This document shows, piece after piece, positions 1 through 9,245 of a stretch of 64,000 nucleotides of DNA. The translations under genes and the position numbers were made by a program. This DNA is from Dactylosporangium aurantiacum (GTDB lineage: Bacteria; Actinomycetota; Actinomycetes; Mycobacteriales; Micromonosporaceae), in the NCBI RefSeq assembly GCF_000716715.1, contig NZ_JNYJ01000001.1:464765-528764 (forward strand), in the 5' to 3' direction. The notes beneath the pieces were generated by a model, which worked only from the letters and a program-made list of their open reading frames with translations, searched no databases and had not been told where the DNA came from. Position 1 is the stretch's first letter; each line of letters begins with the position of its first letter.

Positions 1-2
1 GC

Positions 3-941
3 CGCATCCAGCGGCAGCGCCGGGGCGGGTGGGCGGTCCTCGCCGCCGCCGCGGCGGTCGCGGCCGTCATCGCCCTCGCCGTCGTGGTGTTCGTGCCGGA
101 CCGGGTGCCGCCGCCGGACGGCCCCGCGGGACGGGGACCGGCCGCGTCGGCGACCCGGGAGCCGGCCGGACCGCCCGGGTCGTCAGGGCCGGCCACCACG
201 GCGGTGCCGGACGAGCCCGCGCGGGTGCAGCTGCCGGTGTACTACGCCCGCAACGACCGGCTGGTCCGCGAGTTCCACGACCTGACGCTCCCCGTCGACG
301 ACGACGCGCACCGCATCGCCGCCGCGGTCGGGGAGGCGCTGCGGGCCGGCTCCGCCGCCGACCCCGACTACGAGTCGCTGTGGCCGGACGCGGTGAGCGT
401 GCGCGGCGTCACCGTCGACGGCCGGGTCGTGACCGTCGACCTCGCCGACGTCGGCGGGGCGCCGCGGGCCGCGACGCCCGCGCTCGCCGTGCAGCAGCTC
501 GTGTCGACGGTCGCCGCGGCGGCCACGTACACGTCGGTGAAGCGCGTCGACGGGGTGCGGATCACGGTCGGCGGCGCGCCCGTGGCGAAGCTGTGGGGCG
601 CGGTCGACACCAGCCGGCCGGTGCGGCAGGCGCCGCCGTCGGAGATCTACGCCCCCGTGTGGGTGATCGACCCGCAGCACGGGCAGGTGGTCGGCAAGGC
701 GTTCACGGTGCACCTGGCCGGGATCGTGTTCGAGGGCACGGTGCGGCTGCGGGTGCGCGGCACCGGCGGGGTGGTCGTGGTCGAGCAGGTCGTGCAGCTG
801 TCGGCGGGCGCGCCGGCGGTCGGCGAGGCGCGGGTGCCGCTCACGCTGCCGCCCGGCCGGTACACGGTGGAGGCGTTCTACCTCTCCGCCGCCGACGGCA
901 GCGTCCAGGCGGTGGACGACCACGAGTTCAGCGTCGGCTGA
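3..941 (+). CDS. GerMN/Gmad2 domain membrane-anchored protein (5' partial)
   Basis: The reading frame is already open at the window edge, so the true start lies upstream. The first visible residues are basic (RIQRQRRGG) and lead into an Ala/Val-rich transmembrane segment at about positions 30-95. A Pro/Gly/Ala linker follows, then a GerMN-like domain (about 220-600) with alternating hydrophobic strands and the conserved [10 protein letters not shown] region. The C-terminal part (about 640-940, starting [10 protein letters not shown]) matches the immunoglobulin-like Gmad2 domain usually paired with GerMN. Such proteins are found on the outer face of the membrane in spore formers and in many actinobacteria; their molecular role is poorly known. 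The family is well supported by pattern; the function is not. Confidence 0.82.
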   Translation, partial: RIQRQRRGGWAVLAAAAAVAAVIALAVVVFVPDRVPPPDGPAGRGPAASATREPAGPPGSSGPATTAVPDEPARVQLPVYYARNDRLVREFHDLTLPVDDDAHRIAAAVGEALRAGSAADPDYESLWPDAVSVRGVTVDGRVVTVDLADVGGAPRAATPALAVQQLVSTVAAAATYTSVKRVDGVRITVGGAPVAKLWGAVDTSRPVRQAPPSEIYAPVWVIDPQHGQVVGKAFTVHLAGIVFEGTVRLRVRGTGGVVVVEQVVQLSAGAPAVGEARVPLTLPPGRYTVEAFYLSAADGSVQAVDDHEFSVG

Positions 942-1029
942 GCGTCGCGGAGGCGCCCGGGTGAGGCAGGACACGCCTGTCGTGATCGCGATTCCCGTTT
1001 CGGCCCCGGGCCTGCGAGAATTCGTGCCC

Positions 1030-1293
1030 GTGAAGACCTTTGACGCGTTGTTCGCCGAGCTGACCGCCAAGGCCGCCGCGGGCACCCCCGGCTCCGGGAC
1101 GGTCGCCGCGCTGGAGAAGGGCGTCCACTTCATCGGCAAGAAGGTCGTCGAAGAGGCCGCCGAGAGCTGGATGGCCGCCGAGCACGAAGGCGCCGAGCGC
1201 ACCGCCGAGGAGCTGTCGCAGCTGCTGTACCAGGTGCAGTGCCTGATGCTCGCGACCGGGCTGTCGCTGGAGGACGTCTACCGACATCTGTGA
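1030..1293 (+). CDS. hisE: Phosphoribosyl-ATP pyrophosphatase HisE
   Basis: Cytosolic enzyme of histidine synthesis that hydrolyses phosphoribosyl-ATP to phosphoribosyl-AMP. The 87-residue product from the GTG at 1030 begins [11 protein letters not shown], as HisE proteins do, and shows the all-helical MazG-like fold signature, including [10 protein letters not shown] and the acidic metal-binding helix around [10 protein letters not shown]. An upstream in-frame start at 961 would add 23 residues with no family counterpart, so I prefer 1030. hisG follows after 61 bp, and the pair probably forms one transcript: HisG makes the substrate that HisE uses. Confidence 0.93.
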   Translation: MKTFDALFAELTAKAAAGTPGSGTVAALEKGVHFIGKKVVEEAAESWMAAEHEGAERTAEELSQLLYQVQCLMLATGLSLEDVYRHL

Positions 1294-1354
1294 GCCGGTA
1301 GCCGCGTCCGCCCCCGACCGACCCCGACTCTTCTTCCGGAAAGGCCGTTTCACC

Positions 1355-2209
1355 GTGCTCAGAATCGCCGTGCCCAACAAGGGGACCCTGTCCGGCCCCG
1401 CCGCCCAGATGCTGCAGGAGGCCGGCTACCGGCAGCGTTCCGACCCCAAGGACCTGCTCTGCCGGGACGAGGCCAACGACGTCGAGTTCTTCTATCTGCG
1501 CCCCCGCGACATCGCCACCTACGTCGGCTCCGGCGACCTGGACCTCGGCATCACCGGCCGGGACCTGCTCATCGACGCTGACAGCGGGGCCGAGGAGCTG
1601 CTCGACCTCGGGTTCGGGCGGGCCACGTTCCGGTTCGCCGCCGTGCCCGGCTCGATCAAGGGCGACGGCCCCGCCGACCTGACCGGCCTGCGGGTCGCCA
1701 CCGCCTACCCGGGGGTCATGCAGCGCTGGTTCACCGAGCGCGGCGTCACCGCCGAGGTCATCCGGCTCGACGGCGCGGTGGAGAACGCGATCCGCCTCGG
1801 CGTCGCCGACGTCATCGCCGACGTCGTGGAGACCGGCGCCACGCTGCGCCAGGCGGGCCTTGCGACCTTCGGCGAGCCGATCCTCAAGTCGTCGTCGGTG
1901 CTGGTGCGCCGCAGCGGCGCCGCCGACCTCGTGCCCGCCGCGAAGCAGCTGCTGCGCCGGCTGCAGGGGGTCCTCGTGGCCCGGCGGTACGTGATGCTCG
2001 CCTACGACGTGCGCGCCGACGCGCTGGACGCGGCGGTGGCGCTCACGCCGGGCATCGAGTCGCCGACGGTGTCGCCGCTGCACCGCGAGGGCTGGGTCGC
2101 CGTGCAGGCCATGGTGCAGCGCGACGAGGTGCACCGGATCATGGACGAGCTGTACGAGGTGGGCGCCCGCGCCATCCTCGTGACCGGCATCCACGCCTGC
2201 CGCCTGTAG
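1355..2209 (+). CDS. hisG: ATP phosphoribosyltransferase HisG, long form
   Basis: First enzyme of histidine synthesis; it condenses ATP with PRPP. The 284-residue product starts at a GTG and has the N-terminal LRIAVPNKGTLSG motif and the PRPP-binding segment DVIADVVETGATL (residues 152-164). The last 75 or so residues match the HisG_C domain, which in long-form enzymes binds histidine for feedback inhibition and makes a HisZ subunit unnecessary. No HisZ is seen nearby, which fits. It lies 61 bp downstream of hisE on the same strand. Confidence 0.96.
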   Translation: MLRIAVPNKGTLSGPAAQMLQEAGYRQRSDPKDLLCRDEANDVEFFYLRPRDIATYVGSGDLDLGITGRDLLIDADSGAEELLDLGFGRATFRFAAVPGSIKGDGPADLTGLRVATAYPGVMQRWFTERGVTAEVIRLDGAVENAIRLGVADVIADVVETGATLRQAGLATFGEPILKSSSVLVRRSGAADLVPAAKQLLRRLQGVLVARRYVMLAYDVRADALDAAVALTPGIESPTVSPLHREGWVAVQAMVQRDEVHRIMDELYEVGARAILVTGIHACRL

Positions 2210-2240
2210 CGTCCCGCGGGGCGGGTGGAACACTGGAGCG

Positions 2241-2696
2241 GTGAGCAGCACCGTTCTCGCCCGCCCGCGGCGCGCCAGGATCATCGCCTACGTCCTCGCC
2301 GCCGTCGTCGTGGTAGTCTTCACGCTCATCGCGATGGGCCTGCACGGCAAGACCGGCGACGGCCCGGGCTACTTCCAGCGCGGCGACCAGGCCGCCATGA
2401 TCGGGCTCGGGATCTGCGCCGCGCTCGGCATCCTGCTGATGACCCGGCCGAAGGTCGAGGCCGACGAGACCGGGGTGCGGGTGCGCAACATCATCGGCTC
2501 CTACGACCTGCCGTGGGACGTGGTGAGGGCCGTCACGTTCGGTCGCGGCACCCCGTGGCTCACCCTCGACCTGCACGACGACGAGCGGGTGGCGGTCATG
2601 GCGGTGCAGATGGCGGACAAGGACTACGCCGTCAAGGCGGCGCGCGGGCTGCGGGCCCTGCACACGGCGTCGCTGTCCGGCAGCGTGGTAGAGTAG
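2241..2696 (+). CDS. Small membrane protein with PH-like domain
   Basis: This 151-residue protein starts at GTG 2241 behind a GGAG ribosome-binding site. Two hydrophobic segments at about residues 13-32 and 52-68 should span the membrane. The cytosolic part that follows (KVEADETGVRVRNIIGSYDLPWDVV) has the strand pattern of the bacterial PH (bPH6-type) domain seen in many actinobacterial membrane proteins. The molecular function of this family is unknown. Its conserved place next to hisG and upstream of infC in related genomes is my recollection, not shown by the sequence. Confidence 0.8.
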   Translation: MSSTVLARPRRARIIAYVLAAVVVVVFTLIAMGLHGKTGDGPGYFQRGDQAAMIGLGICAALGILLMTRPKVEADETGVRVRNIIGSYDLPWDVVRAVTFGRGTPWLTLDLHDDERVAVMAVQMADKDYAVKAARGLRALHTASLSGSVVE

Positions 2697-2906
2697 CTGG
2701 AGTCGACCGCATGCCACCTCCGTGGCGTGTTCGAAGCGGAGTGCAACGCTCCCACCCGTGCAGCTCAGGGCAGCCGGGTCCGGTCTGACCGCACGGCCCC
2801 CTCGCCGGGGACGACGTGGTCGAGTGGGCCCTCGCATGCGCGCTGCGCATCCGGGGGCTTTCCGCTTCGGTCGGCACCACTAGACAGCACCGATCGAGGA
2901 GGCCAC
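2697..2906 (+). promoter_or_regulatory. infC 5' leader region with hairpins
   Basis: About 210 bp separate the PH-domain gene from infC and carry no convincing gene. Two compact hairpins can be drawn: 2710-2717 with 2722-2729 (8 bp with one G-T pair, loop CTCC), directly behind the preceding stop, and ATGCGC 2836-2841 with GCGCAT 2845-2850 (6 bp, 3-nt loop). The first could be a terminator for the upstream gene; the second lies in the probable infC transcript. No clear -35/-10 pair was found. Confidence 0.5.
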
Positions 2907-2909
2907 ATC
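2896..2909 (+). promoter_or_regulatory. infC ribosome-binding site and ATC initiation codon
   Basis: GAGGAGG at 2896-2902 is a near-perfect Shine-Dalgarno sequence placed 4 nt before ATC at 2907-2909. No ATG, GTG or TTG occurs in frame where IF3 homologues begin. The Shine-Dalgarno site therefore fixes ATC as the start. Rare start codons in infC are a known autoregulatory device, because IF3 itself rejects non-standard initiation codons. Confidence 0.8.
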
Positions 2910-3524
2910 AGCGTCGAGCCACGCGTCAACGAGCAGATCCGGGCACGTGAGGTCCGGCTGGTCGGCCCGGAGGGTGAGCAGGTGGGCATCGTCCCGCTCG
3001 AGCGCGCACTCCAGCTGGCCGCCGACGTGGACCTGGACCTGGTCGAAGTTGCGCCCATGGCACGCCCGCCCGTCTGCAAGCTCATGGACTTCGGCAAGTT
3101 CAAGTACGAGAGCGCGCTCAAGGCCCGGGAAGCCCGGCGTAACCAGCAGCAGACCGTCATCAAGGAGATGAAGCTCCGCCCGAAGATCGACCCGCACGAC
3201 TACGAGACCAAAAAGGGTCACGTCATGCGGTTCCTGAAGGCGGGCGACAAGGTCAAGGTAACGATCATGTTCCGTGGCCGCGAGCAGAGCCGCCCGGAGC
3301 TGGGGTTCAGGCTGCTGCGCAAGCTCTCGGAGGAGATCTCGGAGCTGGGCTTCGTCGAGGCCTCCGCGAAGCAGGATGGCCGCAACATGATCATGGTCCT
3401 CGCGCCGCACCGCAACGTGAAGGCGGCGGCGACGGCGTCCCGTGAGGGTCGCACGGAGGACACCCCCGCGCCGGAGGGCGAATCAGCCGTCCTGCCCGAG
3501 GTTGTCACCGCCGACCAGGGATAA
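2907..3524 (+). CDS. infC: Translation initiation factor IF-3
   Basis: IF-3 binds the 30S subunit, prevents premature 50S joining and checks start-codon pairing. The product of about 205 residues begins (M)[19 protein letters not shown]. It contains the N-terminal IF3 domain with [19 protein letters not shown] and, after the basic helical linker, the C-terminal domain with [17 protein letters not shown] and [12 protein letters not shown]. The start is the ATC codon discussed separately. An upstream GTG in the open frame (2727) would add residues absent from the family. rpmI and rplT follow in the usual order. Confidence 0.97.
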   Translation: MSVEPRVNEQIRAREVRLVGPEGEQVGIVPLERALQLAADVDLDLVEVAPMARPPVCKLMDFGKFKYESALKAREARRNQQQTVIKEMKLRPKIDPHDYETKKGHVMRFLKAGDKVKVTIMFRGREQSRPELGFRLLRKLSEEISELGFVEASAKQDGRNMIMVLAPHRNVKAAATASREGRTEDTPAPEGESAVLPEVVTADQG

Positions 3525-3576
3525 CGCACCACCCGGCACCATCCAGCAAGCAGGCACCAATCTCAACGACCGCGTC

Positions 3577-3595
3577 GTGCGGGCGGGACCCGCAC
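3577..3595 (+). promoter_or_regulatory. Hairpin 1 between infC and rpmI
   Basis: GTGCGGG (3577-3583) pairs perfectly with CCCGCAC (3589-3595) around a 5-nt loop. It lies in the 177-bp spacer between infC and rpmI, with no T-run behind it, so it is more likely a leader or processing structure than a terminator. Confidence 0.5.
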
Positions 3596-3629
3596 AGCGG
3601 TCGTCCCGGCCTGTGCGCCGGTGCGCCAC

Positions 3630-3663
3630 GGCACCCTCCAGCCGATCCGTCGGGGAGGGTGCC
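3630..3663 (+). promoter_or_regulatory. Strong stem-loop upstream of rpmI
   Basis: GGCACCCTCC (3630-3639) pairs perfectly with GGAGGGTGCC (3654-3663). Inside the loop CCGA (3642-3645) pairs with TCGG (3650-3653), giving a 14-bp stem with a 2-nt bulge on the 5' side and a TCCG loop. It ends 38 bp before the rpmI start. No T-run follows. In E. coli ribosomal protein L20 represses rpmI-rplT by binding RNA structure in this same position, so an autoregulatory role is plausible but unproven. Confidence 0.6.
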
Positions 3664-3701
3664 GACTCTGGCGTGCCGCACATGGAAGGGCAACATCAGC
3701 C

Positions 3702-3896
3702 ATGCCGAAGTTCAAACCGCACTCGGGGATGAAGAAGCGGGTCAAGATCACCGGTCGCGGCAAGATCCTCGCCGAGCCGGCCGGCAAGCGCCACCTGCTC
3801 GAGGTCAAGCCCAGCAAGCGGACCCGCCGGCTCAGCGGCACCGTCGAGCTCGCCAAGACCGAGACCCAGCGCGTCAAGAAGATGCTCGGCCTGTAA
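3702..3896 (+). CDS. rpmI: 50S ribosomal protein L35 (bL35)
   Basis: The 64-residue, very basic product starts at ATG 3702 and carries the family-defining N-terminus MPKFKPHSGMKKRVKITGRG and the internal KRHLLEVKPSKRTRRLSG stretch. Length and sequence match bL35, a small 23S rRNA-binding protein of the large subunit. It sits between infC and rplT as in almost all bacteria. The stem-loop at 3630-3663 precedes it. Confidence 0.97.
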   Translation: MPKFKPHSGMKKRVKITGRGKILAEPAGKRHLLEVKPSKRTRRLSGTVELAKTETQRVKKMLGL

Positions 3897-3933
3897 CACG
3901 CGGCCCCAACGCCCCCCTTTCCTGGACTTTTCC

Positions 3934-3961
3934 GACCGGCCCGCACGACGAAGGGCCGGTC
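3934..3961 (+). promoter_or_regulatory. Hairpin between rpmI and rplT
   Basis: GACCGGCCC (3934-3942) and GGGCCGGTC (3953-3961) form a perfect 9-bp stem with a 10-nt loop. The hairpin ends about 20 bp before the rplT start and just upstream of its AGGAG ribosome-binding site. It could be a processing site, an attenuator or a modulator of L20 translation. Confidence 0.5.
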
Positions 3962-3982
3962 TCGCATGAGGAGTAACGAACC

Positions 3983-4345
3983 GTGGCACGCGTGAAGCGG
4001 GCAGTGAATGCCCAGAAGAAGCGCCGCACCGTCCTGGAGACCGCCAGCGGCTACCGCGGGCAGCGTTCGCGGCTGTACCGCAAGGCCAAGGAGCAGGTGC
4101 TGCACTCGATGCAGTACGCCTACCGCGACCGGCGCGACCGCAAGGGTGACTTCCGCCAGCTGTGGATCACCCGGATCAACGCCGCCGCCCGGGCGAACGG
4201 CCTGACCTACAACCGGCTGATCCAGGGCCTGCGCCTGGCCGGCGTCGAGGTCGACCGCAAGATCCTCGCCGAGCTGGCGGTCAGCGACGCGAAGGCGTTC
4301 AGCGGCCTGGTCCAGGTGGCGAAGACGGCCGTTGCCGCAGCCTGA
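3983..4345 (+). CDS. rplT: 50S ribosomal protein L20 (bL20)
   Basis: The 120-residue product starts at GTG 3983 behind an AGGAG site. It has the characteristic [19 protein letters not shown] beginning and the [19 protein letters not shown] and [11 protein letters not shown] motifs of bL20, which is needed for early 50S assembly and often autoregulates its own operon. Its last codons overlap the likely start of the rRNA methyltransferase gene, so the two are translationally coupled. Confidence 0.97.
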   Translation: MARVKRAVNAQKKRRTVLETASGYRGQRSRLYRKAKEQVLHSMQYAYRDRRDRKGDFRQLWITRINAAARANGLTYNRLIQGLRLAGVEVDRKILAELAVSDAKAFSGLVQVAKTAVAAA

Positions 4346-5159
4346 CGATCGACAACCCGGGGCGGTCTTCACCACGCGGACCCCCCGGGTTGTCGCTGCC
4401 CGGCGCCTGCAGCGCCGCCGCGACCGCGACGAGACCGGCCGCTTCCTCGCCGAGGGCCCCCAGGCCGTCCGCGAGGCGCTCGCCGCCGGCGCGGTCGTCG
4501 AGCTGTTCTTCACCGCCGACGGCCTGGCCCGCCACGGCGACCTCGTCCGCCGGGCCGGCACCGGGACCGGCAGCCGCGCCAGCGCGGTCGACGACGACGC
4601 CCTGGCCGCGCTCGCCGAGACCGTCCAGCCGCAGGGCCTGGTCGCCGTCTGCGCCCAGCGCGACGTGCCGCTCGCCGACGCGCTGCGCAAGGCGCCCCGC
4701 CTGGTGGCCGTGTGCGCCGACATCCGCGACCCCGGCAACGCCGGCACCGTCCTGCGCACCGCCGACGCCGCCGGCGCGACCGCGGTCGTGTTCGCCGGCG
4801 ACAGCGTCGACCCGTACAACGGCAAGGCCGTGCGCGCCTCCGCCGGCAGCCTGTTCCACGTCGACGTGGTCCGCGCCCGCGACGCCGCCGCCGCTGTCGC
4901 CGCGCTACGCGCCGCCGGCCTGCGGATCCTCGCCGCGGACGGGTACGGCGAAACGGACCTGTTCGAGGTGCCCGACCTGGGGGCGCCGACCGCGTGGCTG
5001 TTCGGCTCCGAGGCGCACGGCCTGCCCGGCGCGCTCAAGGCGCAGGCCGACGCCCGCGTCAGGGTGCCCATCCTCGGCGGCGCCGAGAGCCTGAACCTCG
5101 CTGCGGCCGCCGCGGTGTGCCTGTACGCTTCAGCGAAAGCGTTGAAGGAGTCGATGTGA
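4332..5159 (+). CDS. SpoU/TrmH-family RNA 2'-O-methyltransferase
   Basis: SAM-dependent 2'-O-ribose methyltransferase acting on rRNA or tRNA. All three SPOUT motifs are visible: [15 protein letters not shown] (residues 130-144), LFGSEAHGL (223-231) and [14 protein letters not shown] (252-265), which build the knotted SAM site. An N-terminal substrate-binding domain with [13 protein letters not shown] precedes them. The only conventional start that fits is TTG at 4332, overlapping rplT by 14 bp. The start is therefore less certain than the gene. The position after rplT is where TsnR/RlmB-like proteins sit in many actinobacteria, so 23S rRNA is the likely target. Confidence 0.92.
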   Translation: MPQPDDRQPGAVFTTRTPRVVAARRLQRRRDRDETGRFLAEGPQAVREALAAGAVVELFFTADGLARHGDLVRRAGTGTGSRASAVDDDALAALAETVQPQGLVAVCAQRDVPLADALRKAPRLVAVCADIRDPGNAGTVLRTADAAGATAVVFAGDSVDPYNGKAVRASAGSLFHVDVVRARDAAAAVAALRAAGLRILAADGYGETDLFEVPDLGAPTAWLFGSEAHGLPGALKAQADARVRVPILGGAESLNLAAAAAVCLYASAKALKESM

Positions 5160-6389
<1,230 letters not shown>

Positions 6390-6390
6390 G

Positions 6391-8883
6391 ATGCGCGTAC
6401 CGCTGTCATGGCTGCGCGAGCACGTCGACCTGCCGCAGGACCTGACCGCCGACGGCCTGGAGAAGGCCCTCGTGAAGGTCGGCCTCGAGGTCGAGGAGAT
6501 GACCGACGCCGGCGCCAGCGTCAAGGGCCCCCTGGTCGTCGGCCGGGTCGAGTCGATCGAGGAGCTGCAGGGGCTGAAGAAGCCGATCCGCTACTGCCTC
6601 GTCGACGTCGGCGGCGAGCAGCCGCAGGGCATCATCTGCGGCGCGCGCAACTTCGCCGAGGGTGACCTGGTCGTGGTCGCGCTGCCCGGCGCGGTGCTGC
6701 CCGGCGGGTTCGCGATCGCGGCCCGCAAGACCTACGGGCACATCTCCAACGGCATGATCTGCTCCGCCCGCGAGCTCGGCGTCTCCGACGAGCACGACGG
6801 CATCATCGTGCTGCCGGCCGGCACCGCCGAGCCGGGCGCCGAGGCGCGCCCGGTGGTCGGCCTCGACGACGTCGTCGTCGAGATCAACGTGACCCCGGAC
6901 CGCGGCTACTGCTTCTCGGTGCGCGGCATCGCCCGGGAGCTGTCGCACTCCCTCGGCGGCGCCTACCGCGACCCGGTCGCCGCCGTCGTGCCGATCGACG
7001 GGGACGGCACCGAGGCGTACCGCATCGACGTGCGCGACAGCGTCGCCTGCGACCGGTTCACCGCCGTCGCCGTGCGCGGCGTCGACCCGGCCGCGCCGAC
7101 CCCGCAGTGGATGAAGGCCCGCCTCGCCGTCGCCGGGATCCGGTCGATCTCGCTGCCGGTCGACATCACCAACTACCTGATGATCGAGACCGGCCAGCCG
7201 ATGCACGCCTGGGACCTGGAGCGGCTCACCGGCCCCCTCGTCGTGCGGCGCGCCGCCGAGGGCGAGACGCTCACCACCCTCGACGGCGTCAAGCGGGCCC
7301 TGCACCCCCAGGACATCGTCATCGCCGACGACACCGGCGTCGTGTCGCTCGCCGCCGTCATGGGCGGCAGCACCACCGAGGTGTCCGCGACGACCGTCGA
7401 CGTGCTGCTCGAGGCCGCGCACTGGGACCCGCTGTCGGTGGCCCGCACGATCCGCCGGCACAAACTGCCCAGCGAGGCCGGCAAGCGCTACGAGCGCGGC
7501 GTCGACCCGCAGATCACCGCCGCCGCGTGCGCGCGGGCCGCGGCGCTGCTCGCCGAGCACGGCGGCGGCACCGTCGACCCGCGGGTCACCGACGTCTACG
7601 CGGTCGCGCCGCCGGCGCCGGTCACCATGGCGCTGTCACGCCCGTCGGAGCTCGCCGGCATCGACTACACCCCGGAGCGGGTCGTCGAGATCCTCACCAT
7701 GATCGGCGCGTCGGTCGAGGTCGAGGACGGCGGCGCCAGGGCGGTCGTCACGCCGCCGAGCTGGCGCCTGGACCTCGTCGACCCGGCCGACCTGGTCGAG
7801 GAGGTGCTGCGGCTGGACGGGTACGACCGCATCCCCAGCGTCCTGCCGATCGCGCCGCCCGGCTCCGGCCTCACCGTCACCCAGCGCCGCCGGCGGACCG
7901 TCAGCCGCGCCCTCGCCGACGCCGGGTTCACCGAGGCGCTGTGCTACCCGTTCGTCGGCGCCGCGACCCTCGACGCGCTGCGCATCCCGGCCGGCGACCC
8001 GCGCCGCGACCTGGTGCTGCTGCGCAACCCGCTGTCGGAGGAGGAGCCCGGCATGCGGACCACGCTGCTGCCGCCGCTGCTCGGCGCGCTGCGCCGCAAC
8101 CTCGGCCGCGGCCTGCGGGACCTGGCGCTCTACGAGCTCGGCACCGTGTTCCTGCCCGACGGGCCGGTCCGGGTCGCGCCGGCCGCCGGGGTCGACGGGC
8201 CGCCGCCGGCCGAGGAGCTGCGGGGCGCGGAGGCGCTGCTGCCGCGGCAGCCGTGGCACGTCGCGGCGGTCATCGCCGGCGACGCCGACCCGGCCGGCTG
8301 GTGGGGTCCGGGCCGCCCCGCGGACTGGGCCGACGCGGTCGACGCCGCCCGGGTCGCCGCCGAGGCGGCCGGGGTGACGCTCACCGTCCGGGCCGCCGCG
8401 GGACCCGACGCGGTCGCGCCGTGGCACCCGGGCCGCTGCGCCGCGCTGCTCGTCGGCGACACCGTCGTCGGGCACGCCGGCGAGCTGCACCCGGCGGTCT
8501 GCGCCGCGCTCGACCTGCCCCGCCGGACCGTGGCGATGGAGCTCGACCTCGACGCGCTGCCGATCCCCGGCGTGGCCACCGCGCCGCGGCTGTCGGGCTT
8601 CCCGACGGCGCTGCTCGACGTGGCGCTCGTCGTCGACGCGGCGGTCCCGGCCGGCGACGTCGAGTCGGCGCTCACCGAGGGCGCCGGCGAGCTGCTCGAA
8701 TCGGTGCGGCTGTTCGACGTGTACGAGGGAGCCCAGCTCGGCGAGGGGCGCAAGTCCCTGGCATACAAGCTGACGTTCCGCGCGCCGGACCGCACGCTCA
8801 CCGGCGAGGAGGCCCTCGCGGCCCGCGACGCCGCGGTCGCCGTCGTCGCGGACCGGTTCGGCGCCGTCCTGCGCGGCGCGTGA
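6391..8883 (+). CDS. pheT: Phenylalanyl-tRNA synthetase beta subunit
   Basis: Beta subunit of PheRS, 830 residues from ATG 6391, one base after the pheS stop and behind a GGGAGG site. The start MRVPLSWLREHVDLP is typical. In order it contains the EMAP-II-like tRNA-binding domain (about residues 40-155), the B3/B4 editing region (about 205-385), the B5 domain (about 400-475), the catalytic-like core, and the C-terminal FDX-ACB anticodon-binding domain with SVRLFDVYEGAQLGEGRKS. Length is normal for the family. A strong hairpin follows at 8961-8991. Confidence 0.97.
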   Translation: MRVPLSWLREHVDLPQDLTADGLEKALVKVGLEVEEMTDAGASVKGPLVVGRVESIEELQGLKKPIRYCLVDVGGEQPQGIICGARNFAEGDLVVVALPGAVLPGGFAIAARKTYGHISNGMICSARELGVSDEHDGIIVLPAGTAEPGAEARPVVGLDDVVVEINVTPDRGYCFSVRGIARELSHSLGGAYRDPVAAVVPIDGDGTEAYRIDVRDSVACDRFTAVAVRGVDPAAPTPQWMKARLAVAGIRSISLPVDITNYLMIETGQPMHAWDLERLTGPLVVRRAAEGETLTTLDGVKRALHPQDIVIADDTGVVSLAAVMGGSTTEVSATTVDVLLEAAHWDPLSVARTIRRHKLPSEAGKRYERGVDPQITAAACARAAALLAEHGGGTVDPRVTDVYAVAPPAPVTMALSRPSELAGIDYTPERVVEILTMIGASVEVEDGGARAVVTPPSWRLDLVDPADLVEEVLRLDGYDRIPSVLPIAPPGSGLTVTQRRRRTVSRALADAGFTEALCYPFVGAATLDALRIPAGDPRRDLVLLRNPLSEEEPGMRTTLLPPLLGALRRNLGRGLRDLALYELGTVFLPDGPVRVAPAAGVDGPPPAEELRGAEALLPRQPWHVAAVIAGDADPAGWWGPGRPADWADAVDAARVAAEAAGVTLTVRAAAGPDAVAPWHPGRCAALLVGDTVVGHAGELHPAVCAALDLPRRTVAMELDLDALPIPGVATAPRLSGFPTALLDVALVVDAAVPAGDVESALTEGAGELLESVRLFDVYEGAQLGEGRKSLAYKLTFRAPDRTLTGEEALAARDAAVAVVADRFGAVLRGA

Positions 8884-8944
8884 CACCGCGGGAACCGCGC
8901 CGCCGCGTGTGACCCCGCGGGTGAAACCGCGCCGCGCGTGACCC
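8884..8944 (+). repeat. Imperfect tandem duplication behind pheT
   Basis: Two copies of a roughly 28-bp block (CCGCGGG..., then AACCGCGCCG...CGTGACC) stand next to each other right after the pheT stop, differing by a few insertions and substitutions. The boundaries are approximate. No coding role is apparent. Confidence 0.4.
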
Positions 8945-8960
8945 TCCGCACAGCCGGACG

Positions 8961-8991
8961 GGGCGGCCGCATCGGACAGGTGCGGCCGCCC
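8961..8991 (+). terminator. Stem-loop terminator after pheT
   Basis: GGGCGGCCGCA (8961-8971) pairs perfectly with TGCGGCCGCCC (8981-8991) around a 9-nt loop. It lacks a T-run, as many actinobacterial terminators do. The remaining spacer to 9245 (about 250 bp) must hold the promoter of the next gene, but no convincing -35/-10 pair was found. Confidence 0.7.
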
Positions 8992-9245
8992 GAACGGACA
9001 GTCACGCCCCTGGTGCCGGCTGTCGCGGGCACGGTCGGATATCGGACCGAGAACCGTTTCCCCAGGCCGGAATTGGTGTGTCAGCGGACGCTTCACCCTG
9101 AGCGGGTCAGGAACCGGACGCGCCGAAGTGGTACCGTCACGGCGCCGAGCCATCCTCCGCCTTGTCACGTGGCGTGAGGTCATCCCGAAGGCTCGGCCCG
9201 CGCCAAGCGCCGGCTTCGATCTCGGCTCTCCTGGAGGGGCAGCGC

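Noticed and set aside
2727..2906. N-terminal extension of IF-3 from upstream start codons
   Set aside because: The extra residues have no counterpart in IF-3 and the strong ribosome-binding site at 2896-2902 would then lie inside the gene.
9110..9138. ECF-sigma-type promoter (GGAAC ... CGTC) before the sugar cassette
   Set aside because: The spacing between GGAAC and CGTC is about 20 bp, longer than accepted for known ECF promoters, and a housekeeping -35 is missing as well.
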